7,891 nt of DNA from JBHWPB01 sp043424675. Its GTDB lineage: Bacteria > Bacillota > Bacilli > Lactobacillales > Carnobacteriaceae_A. Under the pieces are notes generated by a model, which was given only the letters and a program-made list of their open reading frames with translations, did not search any database and had not been told where the DNA came from. Both the position numbers and the translations under genes were made by a program. Shown piece after piece: positions 1-5,741 of the stretch. Position 1 is the first letter of the stretch; the number at the start of each line of letters is the position of its first letter. The stretch lies in assembly GCA_043424675.1 (NCBI GenBank), contig JBHWPB010000016.1, positions 1-7,891 of the forward strand, written 5' to 3'.

Positions 1-46
1 TAGTCTTTCCGTGATGTCAATTATATATGATTGAGGTTTTTTTATT

Positions 47-81
47 AATATTTTTCAAAAAATACTATCAGTAAAAATATT
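47..81. repeat. AT-rich inverted repeat downstream of the tetR gene
   Basis: Perfect 9-bp arms, AATATTTTT (47-55) and AAAAATATT (73-81), flank a 17-base loop. The repeat lies just past the 3' end of the minus-strand regulator gene, where a terminator would be expected. The stem has almost no GC, so it is a weak terminator at best. The rest of bases 1-117 shows no credible gene. A GGAGG at 103-107 is not followed by a usable start codon on the plus strand. Confidence 0.3.
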
Positions 82-117
82 GTAAGAACCTGCAATTATT
101 TGTGGAGGTAAGAACTG

Positions 118-681
118 CTAATTCAAATTGTTGGTAGAGGAGTTCTGACTTCTCTCAATTGCATTTTTCATATCTAAAGGCAGGACGTTGAGCATATTTT
201 TGGAAAAAGTTTCTACCGGTACGACACTATCTTTCTTCACCCAGCCTTCCATAGCCCCTACCGCTCCTCTGCAATAAAACTTCACACAAAAAATCATCGT
301 CTCTCTTTCTTCTTCAGTCATTTCTGAGGTATCAATCACTTCGCGGTAGATGTCCTCAGTGTAAGGAATCATATAATCCTTCAGAGTCGGTACAGAATCA
401 TCCTGAAAAGCTGTCGCGTAAAATTCTTTGTATTCAAAAATCTTTTCAAAAACTGAAACAAAGGTGCTCTCGATACTCTGATCAGCAATATTCTGTTTAA
501 AGACATATCCCAGCTGTTGGTAATAGATCCATCCTGTTAAAGCATTTTTATCTTCAAAATGATTATAAAACGTCCGTCGGCTGAGTCCAGCTTCTTGACA
601 GATATCGTTCACTGTAATTTGATCCAACTTTTTTTCTGTCGATAGATCGAGATAGGCTTCAGCTAAAGCTTTTTTAGACAT
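118..681 (-). CDS. TetR/AcrR-family transcriptional regulator
   Basis: A 187-residue protein of normal length for a TetR repressor. An N-terminal helix-turn-helix spans about residues 8-50, with the typical recognition-helix pattern GLSRRTFYNHFEDK at about 32-45. The C-terminal ligand-binding half contains FYCRGAVGAMEGW, resembling the TetR_C_8/DhaS-like group (established family pattern, recognised by eye). The start codon is preceded on the minus strand by a purine-rich GAAAGGAAAAGAAAG ribosome site. The gene is divergent from the flavoprotein reductase operon and shares its 148-bp promoter region. By the usual neighbour rule it most likely represses that operon and releases it on binding a small ligand, perhaps the reductase substrate (inference). 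It probably also controls its own transcription, because the candidate operator overlaps both promoters. The ligand cannot be read from the sequence. Confidence 0.93.
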   Translation of the reverse strand: MSKKALAEAYLDLSTEKKLDQITVNDICQEAGLSRRTFYNHFEDKNALTGWIYYQQLGYVFKQNIADQSIESTFVSVFEKIFEYKEFYATAFQDDSVPTLKDYMIPYTEDIYREVIDTSEMTEEERETMIFCVKFYCRGAVGAMEGWVKKDSVVPVETFSKNMLNVLPLDMKNAIERSQNSSTNNLN

Positions 682-729
682 CTTTCTTTTCCTTTCTTTT
701 TAATTACACAAAGAGGGGGAAAGTGTGAA

Positions 730-757
730 TTGATTCCATTATTCATTGTGATATTAT
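730..757 (+). promoter_or_regulatory. Candidate promoter of the reductase operon
   Basis: A -35 box TTGATT (730-735) and a -10 box TATTAT (752-757) are separated by 16 bases. Transcription would start near 764, giving a leader of about 65 bases before the GAGGAGG ribosome site (816-822) and the ATG at 830. The -10 box lies inside the dyad at 742-760, so a protein bound there would block initiation. Confidence 0.5.
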
Positions 758-767
758 GAACATGCAA
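738..767 (-). promoter_or_regulatory. Candidate promoter of the tetR gene
   Basis: Read on the minus strand, a -35 box TTGCAT (767-762) and a -10 box AATAAT (743-738) are spaced by 18 bases. It faces the reductase promoter and overlaps it. An alternative closer pair, TTCACA and TAATTA with a 17-base gap, lies at about 729-701 on the minus strand and cannot be excluded. Confidence 0.35.
742..760. promoter_or_regulatory. Candidate TetR operator (dyad TTCAT-N9-ATGAA)
   Basis: Perfect 5-bp arms TTCAT (742-746) and ATGAA (756-760) make a 19-bp dyad, a usual size for TetR-family sites. It covers the -10 box of the plus-strand reductase promoter and sits between the -35 and -10 of the candidate minus-strand tetR promoter. 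One bound repressor dimer could therefore silence both directions. A second, imperfect dyad (AATTACAC at 702-709, GTGTGAATT at 723-731) is an alternative site. Confidence 0.42.
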
Positions 768-829
768 GAAATGGTTCTAGCTTATTTTACCAAAACTCAG
801 ATAAAGATGAAATCCGAGGAGGAAAAATC

Positions 830-2857
830 ATGGAAAGAATGAAAAGTGGTAAGCATCTTGGGGAAGGCAAAGGAATGTATGGTCCGATCAAAGTAGAAGT
901 AGACGTTGAAAATTCTCAAATCAAAGCGGTAGAAGTGATTGAACATTCTGATACACAGGGTATTGCTGATGCTGGGGTGGCGCGATTACCCGTAGCAATT
1001 GTAGAATCGCAAGCTTACGATGTAGATGTCGTTTCAGGAGCTACAGTCACCTCAGAGGGGATCAAGGAAGCGGTCAAAGACGCCCTCCAACAAGCTGGCG
1101 CACGGATAGAAGATTGCTCAGCAAATAGTAGCGATACACAACTTGAGGACGGGATATATTCTGTAACAGTCGATGGGCATAACGGCCCTTTGACAATAGA
1201 AGTGATTTTTGAAAATGGCGAGATTAACGACATCGAAGTCACTAACCATGTGGAAACAGGTGTTTTTGGAGAAGGAGCGTTTCGAATACTCAAACCGCTC
1301 ATTATTGATAACCAATCGTTAGATGTCGATACGATTTCAGGAGCGACTGTTTCTTCAGCCGCTTATCTTTCTGCTGTGACAGACACCATTAAACAGGCAG
1401 GCGGGGACCCTGACCAATTCAAAAAGAAAATCGTTCAAAAAGAAAATCCCTCAGAAACAGACCTGCACGTAGATGTTCTTGTAGCAGGGACAGGCGCTGG
1501 AGGAATGTCTGCAGCAGTCGAAGCGATTGAACGGGGATTGAATGTTGTTGTCTTGGAGAAAAAAGGGGTCCTCGGCGGAACGACAGCACGTTCAGAAGGA
1601 AAATTCCAAGCAGCAGAAACCGTCTATCAAAAGAACATAGGGTTTGAAGACAATAAGCAGGATATGTATGAAGGGCTGATGTATCTGCACGGCGATACAG
1701 AAGGCATTGACTCCGACATGGTGAAAAAGACCGCTTATGAATCTGCTGAACATCTCGAGTGGCTGGCTGAGCGCGGCGTGCATGTACTGGAAAATCCAGA
1801 ATCCGCACATACGAAATATCCACGGAATAAACCGCGCCTCCACATGGTAGAAAATGACGGCTCGGGCATGATTCAAGCGTTGGCGGATACTTTTGTAGCC
1901 AGAGGTGGAAAAATTTACTTGAATACGCGCGTGACGGACCTGATTAACGAAGCGGGCACGATCAAAGGGGTGAAAGCCGAGACCAAAAATGGCGTTCCTA
2001 TGACTGTGCATGCTGACGCTGTGATCCTAGCGACAGGCGGCTATTCCAACAATCCGGAATTGTTGAAAGAACTCAACCCGAATGTCGTTAATCCTGTGGT
2101 AACGGCGACTGGAGAAGGGGATGGCTGGTACTTAGCGAAAGACAACGGTGCGGACATGATTGTCAGAAAAGATGCCATGCACCACTTCATGTACCTCTTG
2201 CCCAACCAAGTGACGCACTCCACATTGGTTGGGTTCTACTCGCCAGACCTCTTATACGTCAACCCAGAGGGAGAACGGTTTGCTGATGAAGAATCTTATA
2301 CCTTTGACCGGATGATGCCGTTATTGGAAAACGACCATACTTATATGTATGCAATAGTTGGAGATGATTTCTACGATGAGCGTCCTGAAGATATCGATGA
2401 TGGAAAAAGATACGGCAAAGCATTTGAAGGAGAGACTGTAGAAGAGCTTGCTGAGAATATGGGTGTGGATCCGGAAGTCTTGTCAGAAACAGTTGGAAGA
2501 TACAACGAGTTATGCGACAAAGGCGTTGATGAAGATTTCGGTAAAGAAGCAGAATTTATGAAGAAAGTTGAAGGTCCCAAATATTATGCCCTGAGATTTA
2601 TACCGAATCTATGCGATACCTACAACGGTCCTCGCATCAATATCAATAATCAAGTGCTCGACACAGAAGGCGAACCGATTCCAGGCTTCTACGCCTGTGG
2701 GACAGTAGCAGGAACTCAATTACACAGTCAAAGATACTTCGGTTCAGGCAACGCTATCTTGAATGCGGTCACGGGCGGACGTGCAGCAGTAGAAAATTTT
2801 GATGAAAATCAAGCTTCAGATGACAAAAAGACAGTAGAAATGAAACGTAAAGGGTAA
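830..2857 (+). CDS. Flavoprotein reductase with two FMN_bind domains and a fumarate reductase-type FAD domain
   Basis: A 675-residue flavocytochrome c/fumarate reductase-family protein. It has FMN_bind domain 1 (about 8-90, motif DVVSGAT with acceptor Thr72), FMN_bind domain 2 (about 108-190, motif DTISGAT with acceptor Thr173) and an FAD domain from about 213. The FAD domain shows a Rossmann GTGAGG at 220-225, ATGGY at 401-405 and a C-terminal GSGNAI. DxxSGAT is the known site where ApbE-type transferases attach FMN through phosphodiester bonds. The likely role is two-electron reduction of an unsaturated carboxylate-like acceptor, with electrons passing FMN to FAD (inference). There is no signal peptide, haem motif or NADH domain, so it is probably cytosolic and needs an electron-donating partner. 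By eye alignment with Shewanella Fcc3, His338 and Arg635 match active-site residues, but Tyr470 replaces the proton-donor Arg and Asp596 replaces a substrate-binding His. Fumarate is therefore unlikely. GAGGAGG at 816-822 fixes the start; Met4 is a weaker alternative. Confidence 0.92.
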   Translation: MERMKSGKHLGEGKGMYGPIKVEVDVENSQIKAVEVIEHSDTQGIADAGVARLPVAIVESQAYDVDVVSGATVTSEGIKEAVKDALQQAGARIEDCSANSSDTQLEDGIYSVTVDGHNGPLTIEVIFENGEINDIEVTNHVETGVFGEGAFRILKPLIIDNQSLDVDTISGATVSSAAYLSAVTDTIKQAGGDPDQFKKKIVQKENPSETDLHVDVLVAGTGAGGMSAAVEAIERGLNVVVLEKKGVLGGTTARSEGKFQAAETVYQKNIGFEDNKQDMYEGLMYLHGDTEGIDSDMVKKTAYESAEHLEWLAERGVHVLENPESAHTKYPRNKPRLHMVENDGSGMIQALADTFVARGGKIYLNTRVTDLINEAGTIKGVKAETKNGVPMTVHADAVILATGGYSNNPELLKELNPNVVNPVVTATGEGDGWYLAKDNGADMIVRKDAMHHFMYLLPNQVTHSTLVGFYSPDLLYVNPEGERFADEESYTFDRMMPLLENDHTYMYAIVGDDFYDERPEDIDDGKRYGKAFEGETVEELAENMGVDPEVLSETVGRYNELCDKGVDEDFGKEAEFMKKVEGPKYYALRFIPNLCDTYNGPRININNQVLDTEGEPIPGFYACGTVAGTQLHSQRYFGSGNAILNAVTGGRAAVENFDENQASDDKKTVEMKRKG

Positions 2858-2920
2858 TAAATATCAAAAAATCTTCGATAATCAAAACAGAGAATTTTTT
2901 CTGAGCGAGTCGATATTTAT
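2857..2920. repeat. Inverted repeat between the two reductase genes
   Basis: Perfect 9-bp arms ATAAATATC (2857-2865) and GATATTTAT (2912-2920) begin at the last base of the upstream stop codon. A nested 7-bp pair, AAAAAAT (2866-2872) with ATTTTTT (2894-2900), lies inside. No T-tract follows the outer stem, so this is not a standard terminator. It may be an AT-rich mRNA hairpin that tunes stability or relative expression of the two genes, or chance in an AT-rich gap. Confidence 0.35.
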
Positions 2921-2953
2921 CTCCAATTAAAAGAAAGGTGAGGAAGCAGAAGG

Positions 2954-4768
2954 ATGAGCAGGGAATATAAAGGTACAAGTCGAGGGTTTCATGGGGAAAT
3001 TACAGCAACCATCGAACTCGATGAGGGAAAAATCAGGGCGATTACAAGTGAACACACTCCTGAGGCTCACATCGGTACTTTGGGCATTAAGGCCATGATT
3101 GAAGAGATGGTGAACCAGAACACGACAGAGGTAGATGCTGTCACAGGGGCGACTTATAGTTCGAGAGCATTCAGAGATGCTGTTCAAAAAGCGTATGCTG
3201 TTTCAAAAGGAGAACTTACAGAAGCAGAAGCTTTAGACGCGCGTTTCGCTAATCCATATAACGATGAGAGCGACGCTGTTCCAAGTAGCGAGCAACTGGA
3301 TGAGGCTGAAGATCTGAATACCTCCATTGCTGAAGCCCCTGTATATCTGACAGAGGATTTAGAATTTGCCGAAGAATATGACACGGTGATAGTAGGAGGT
3401 GGCGGAACAGGTTTAGCTGCTGCAGTAGAACTGGCACGTCATAACGCCTCAGTTATCGTTTTAGAAAAAGCAGGAATTTTAGGAGGGACAACAGGGTATT
3501 CCGGCGGCACGATTCAAGCTTCAGGCACACAATATCAGAAAGAAATTGCAGGAGTCAAAGAGGATAACGCTGAAAAACATGCCATGCGATATATTACTTC
3601 TGGGGAAGGACATATTGATGAGGGTCTCGTCCGAGATATGACGGACCATGCAGAAGAATTGATTGTGTGGATTGCAGATATGGGAATCAAATGGCATGCG
3701 TTATACGAAGATCCTTACGTTCCCTATATTCCAGATGAGTTTACTGAACCGCGGATCCATCACTATGAGGGTGGCGGAGACGCCGGGCAAGGTGTCATTT
3801 TGACAAACACATTAGCTGACGAAGCCCAGGAAGCCGGAGCAGAGATCAGAGTAAATAGTCCTGTTGTATCGCTTATTCAAGACCCGCTTACCAGAGAAAT
3901 TGTCGGTGTAGTCACAGAAGAAAAGGGTGAGAGGCAGAATATTAAGGCGAATAAGGGTGTGATTCTAGCGACCGCCAGTATCGATAACAACCCCGCTTTA
4001 GCTAAAAAATTAAGCCCTCAATATTACCGCGATTTAAAAGAAAGTGGCATTCTCACCATTGAGACAGACACAGGCGATGGGATTATTATGGGGATGTCTG
4101 TGGGAGGAGCTATCACGAACATCGGCGGAGCCATCGATCATTTCGGTAAAACTGGAAGCGGAACATACGCTTCTATCCCCACCATTCCTTCTGTCACGGT
4201 CAACGGTATGGGAAATAGATTCATCACAGAAGATGCGCATTACTCTTATCAAAACCGTGCTATTTTTCAACAAGAAAAACAATTTAACAAACCTACTTAT
4301 TTTGTTTTCGATCAGGATGCGATCTCAGAACCGGGCAGTGCCTGGGATGAAGCTACCTTAGCTAAAGACATAGAAGATGGAACAGTAATTCAAGCGGATG
4401 CCATCGAAGCGTTAGCTGAAAAAATCAATGTACCCGCAGAGAACCTCAAAAGGACGGTAGAGGACTGGAACAGCTCTGCTGAAAGTGGAGAGGACCCAGA
4501 ATTAGAGCGCCGGACTGGCATCAAGTCCTTGAACTCTCCCTTCTATGCTCTTAAGCACACGGCTTCAAATCTAGGGGCGATCGGCGGCTTGAAAATCAAC
4601 CGAGACGCGCAAGTCTTAGATAATTTCGATGAACCGATTGCAGGGCTTTATTCTGGAGGGATGAACGCAGGCGGTTGGATTGGCGGATATTATCCAGGTT
4701 CAGGTACTGCAATTCTCGGGGCCGTATACTTCGGACGCAAAGCAGCACAAACGATATTGGATAAATAA
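2954..4768 (+). CDS. Flavoprotein reductase with one FMN_bind domain and a fumarate reductase-type FAD domain
   Basis: A 604-residue paralogue of the upstream gene. It has one FMN_bind domain (about 5-82, motif DAVTGAT with acceptor Thr67), a Glu/Ala-rich linker (about 86-140) and an FAD domain from about 141. The FAD domain has VIVGGGGTG at 146-153, EKAGILGGTT at 171-180 and the C-terminal flavin motif GGYYPGSGTAI at 577-587. His269/His270 may match the first active-site His of fumarate reductases. The proton-donor Arg position falls on a proline (about 409), the second His on glycine (about 541) and the C-terminal Arg on glycine, so the substrate pocket differs from both fumarate reductase and the neighbouring paralogue. 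The PGSGTAI ending also recalls 3-ketosteroid dehydrogenase-like FAD enzymes. No signal peptide is visible. The ribosome site is AAAGGTGAGG (about 2934-2943), 10 bases before ATG. It follows the first reductase by 96 bases without a clear terminator, so co-transcription is likely. The substrate is unknown. Confidence 0.92.
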   Translation: MSREYKGTSRGFHGEITATIELDEGKIRAITSEHTPEAHIGTLGIKAMIEEMVNQNTTEVDAVTGATYSSRAFRDAVQKAYAVSKGELTEAEALDARFANPYNDESDAVPSSEQLDEAEDLNTSIAEAPVYLTEDLEFAEEYDTVIVGGGGTGLAAAVELARHNASVIVLEKAGILGGTTGYSGGTIQASGTQYQKEIAGVKEDNAEKHAMRYITSGEGHIDEGLVRDMTDHAEELIVWIADMGIKWHALYEDPYVPYIPDEFTEPRIHHYEGGGDAGQGVILTNTLADEAQEAGAEIRVNSPVVSLIQDPLTREIVGVVTEEKGERQNIKANKGVILATASIDNNPALAKKLSPQYYRDLKESGILTIETDTGDGIIMGMSVGGAITNIGGAIDHFGKTGSGTYASIPTIPSVTVNGMGNRFITEDAHYSYQNRAIFQQEKQFNKPTYFVFDQDAISEPGSAWDEATLAKDIEDGTVIQADAIEALAEKINVPAENLKRTVEDWNSSAESGEDPELERRTGIKSLNSPFYALKHTASNLGAIGGLKINRDAQVLDNFDEPIAGLYSGGMNAGGWIGGYYPGSGTAILGAVYFGRKAAQTILDK

Positions 4769-4806
4769 TAAAGTTAAAAACGGGAATTTGCCAAACACAT
4801 ACACTA

Positions 4807-4840
4807 AAAAACAGAAACTGAAAAATCAGTTTCTGTTTTT
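4807..4840. terminator. Rho-independent terminator after the reductase operon, probably bidirectional
   Basis: A perfect 14-bp stem, AAAAACAGAAACTG (4807-4820) with CAGTTTCTGTTTTT (4827-4840), has a six-base AAAAAT loop. The T-run follows the GC-containing core, and the A-run on the left would serve as a T-run in the opposite direction. It ends the reductase operon and insulates the toxin-antitoxin pair. Confidence 0.88.
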
Positions 4841-4879
4841 ATTTTGAAATGACATATTTTTCTTTATAAACAAGAAATA

Positions 4880-4909
4880 TTGTAAGGGTACATAATTACA
4901 CGGTATAAT
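4880..4909 (+). promoter_or_regulatory. Promoter of the mazEF-like operon
   Basis: A consensus -10 TATAAT (4904-4909) follows a -35-like TTGTAA (4880-4885) at 18-base spacing. Transcription would begin around 4916, right at the AAGGAG ribosome site (4916-4921). The message would then be leaderless or nearly so, which makes either a slightly different start point or a very short leader likely. Confidence 0.6.
4881..4900. promoter_or_regulatory. Candidate autoregulatory operator of the mazEF-like operon
   Basis: Perfect 5-bp arms TGTAA (4881-4885) and TTACA (4896-4900) are separated by ten bases. They occupy the -35 box and the spacer of the promoter. MazE-type antitoxins and their toxin complexes are known to repress their own promoter at such dyads. 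That this is the site is inferred from position only. Confidence 0.4.
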
Positions 4910-4930
4910 AAATGCAAGGAGTAGATGCAG

Positions 4931-5161
4931 ATGGCGATAGTGAAAGCAAGACAACAGGGCGATGCTACCATAATAACTCTCCCCAGTACGCTTGAAATTG
5001 AAGCAGGGGACGAATTTTTTGTCATAAAAAAAGACAACGGAGCGATCTCTTTAATTCCAAAAACTGAGAATCCTTTTAAGGATGCGGAAGAGGGCGAGTT
5101 CTACACACCAGAAGAAAATATCGACTACAGTCCCCGTGGGAACGAAGTAGATGGTATATAA
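4931..5161 (+). CDS. MazE/PemI-like antitoxin of a type II toxin-antitoxin system
   Basis: A 76-residue protein with an N-terminal AbrB/SpoVT-type swapped-hairpin DNA-binding fold (about 1-45, pattern VKARQQGDATIITLPSTL then EAGDEFFVIK). An acidic, probably disordered tail (about 46-76, rich in Glu and Asp) should wrap the toxin. The start at 4931 is preferred because AAGGAG at 4916-4921 is then nine bases upstream. The in-frame ATG at 4925 would leave only three. The stop codon overlaps the toxin start by 11 bases, the classic arrangement for coupled antitoxin-first expression. It should neutralise the downstream ribonuclease and repress its own promoter. Assignment rests on length, fold pattern and the toxin partner. 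Confidence 0.85.
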   Translation: MAIVKARQQGDATIITLPSTLEIEAGDEFFVIKKDNGAISLIPKTENPFKDAEEGEFYTPEENIDYSPRGNEVDGI

Positions 5162-5525
5162 ACCTCAACAGAGAGACATTGTTGTTATCGATTTCGAACC
5201 TTCCAAAGGATATGAAATAAAGAAACGCCGACCAGCCTTAGTCATGAGTAGCGACGACTACAATCGCGCCACCAATTTAGTCATCGTCTGTCCTATCACA
5301 CCGACTGAAAAAGAGAGACCATTCTTCATTCCGATCGACTCAGATGAACTCCATGGGCCACAGACCAATAAGGTGAATACCAATCAAGTCTTTTCTCTGG
5401 ATTATACGAAAGATGCGGGAAGAAATATCAAGTATGTCGATAGACTGGAAGAAGAAAAGTTCTATGAAATTGTGCAAATGTTTCTGCATAACTTTTCTTT
5501 CAAGATCGATGGAGGGATGGAGTAA
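5151..5525 (+). CDS. mazF: MazF/PemK-family endoribonuclease toxin
   Basis: A 124-residue protein of normal length for the family. It shows the MazF/PemK signature: RDIVVIDFEPSKGYEIKKRRPALVMS (about residues 8-33, described here in two halves, RDIVVIDFEPS and RRPALVMS) and VCPIT at about 47-51. The conserved Arg before PALV and the Thr of PIT correspond to the known catalytic pair of MazF. The family cleaves single-stranded mRNA at short sequence motifs; the target motif cannot be predicted here. Its start lies inside the antitoxin gene and has no strong ribosome site of its own, so translation is probably coupled, limiting free toxin. It appears intact. A terminator follows 35 bases after the stop. 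Confidence 0.92.
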   Translation: MVYKPQQRDIVVIDFEPSKGYEIKKRRPALVMSSDDYNRATNLVIVCPITPTEKERPFFIPIDSDELHGPQTNKVNTNQVFSLDYTKDAGRNIKYVDRLEEEKFYEIVQMFLHNFSFKIDGGME

Positions 5526-5544
5526 GGTTATTCAGCAACAAACA

Positions 5545-5557
5545 GAAGTGACACTTC
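5545..5557. repeat. Short perfect palindrome downstream of mazF
   Basis: GAAGTG (5545-5550) and CACTTC (5552-5557) are perfect inverted arms around a single base, just ahead of the terminator hairpin. A one-base loop cannot fold as RNA without opening the stem, so it may be a protein site or chance. Confidence 0.25.
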
Positions 5558-5560
5558 ATT

Positions 5561-5590
5561 AACCAACAAGAAATGCTTGTTGGTTTTTTT
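5561..5590 (+). terminator. Rho-independent terminator of the mazEF-like operon
   Basis: A perfect 10-bp stem, AACCAACAAG (5561-5570) with CTTGTTGGTT (5576-5585), has a five-base AAATG loop and a T-run through 5590. It separates the toxin gene from the VTC operon. Confidence 0.9.
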
Positions 5591-5633
5591 ATGCTTTTCC
5601 TAGGTGAAAAGGTGAGTGGTGGAGCCATTAAAT

Positions 5634-5700
5634 GTAAATTTGAAACCAAAATCAGGTAAAAAATGTTTAGATGTTTACTTGTTTTTTACCTTAAATTTAC
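5634..5700. promoter_or_regulatory. Nested inverted repeats upstream of the VTC operon promoter
   Basis: The outer arms are GTAAATTT (5634-5641) and AAATTTAC (5693-5700). The inner arms are GGTAAAAAA (5655-5663) and TTTTTTACC (5682-5690). Both pairs are perfect and nested, with the right arms lying on the -35 and spacer of the promoter. A direct repeat TGTTTA (5664-5669 and 5673-5678) lies in the inner loop. Because the elements are upstream of the likely transcription start, they are better explained as operator or cruciform DNA than as an RNA hairpin. No regulator family is recognised. Confidence 0.45.
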
Positions 5701-5707
5701 TTATAAT
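5679..5707 (+). promoter_or_regulatory. Promoter of the VTC/DUF4956 operon
   Basis: A -35-like TTGTTT (5679-5684) and a consensus -10 TATAAT (5702-5707) are spaced by 17 bases. Transcription should start near 5714, about 28 bases before the VTC start. This argues against coding use of the in-frame extension back to 5616. Confidence 0.65.
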
Positions 5708-5715
5708 ATATAAGT
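5699..5715. promoter_or_regulatory. Dyad over the -10 box of the VTC operon promoter
   Basis: ACTTATA (5699-5705) and TATAAGT (5709-5715) are perfect 7-bp arms around three bases, centred on the -10 box. A second offset pair, CCTTAA (5689-5694) and TTAAGG (5715-5720), surrounds it. The position suits a repressor site, though part of the symmetry comes from the AT-rich -10 itself. Confidence 0.4.
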
Positions 5716-5741
5716 TAAGGTCAAAAAAGGAAGGGGAAAAT

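Noticed and set aside
1419..2011. Long minus-strand open frames opposite the first reductase gene
   Set aside because: They are antisense shadows of a strongly coding gene, with Cys/His/Arg/Phe-rich compositions typical of spurious frames and no ribosome sites noted.
4044..4361. A 105-codon plus-strand open frame inside the second reductase gene
   Set aside because: It is entirely inside a well-supported gene in another frame, lacks a ribosome site and has no recognisable domain.
830..4768. Calling the reductases fumarate reductase, urocanate reductase or 3-ketosteroid dehydrogenase
   Set aside because: By eye the diagnostic active-site residues do not match any one of these, so a specific substrate name is not supported.
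75..4886. A 12-base direct repeat AAATATTGTAAG at 75-86 and 4875-4886, considered as flanks of a mobile unit
   Set aside because: A 12-base AT-rich match is expected by chance about once or more in a window this size, and no transposase or terminal inverted repeats accompany it.
5616..5741. A 42-codon in-frame upstream extension of the VTC protein
   Set aside because: It runs through the nested dyads, the -35 and the TATAAT. A better ribosome site (AGGAAGGGG) precedes 5742, and the extra residues do not resemble the VTC family.
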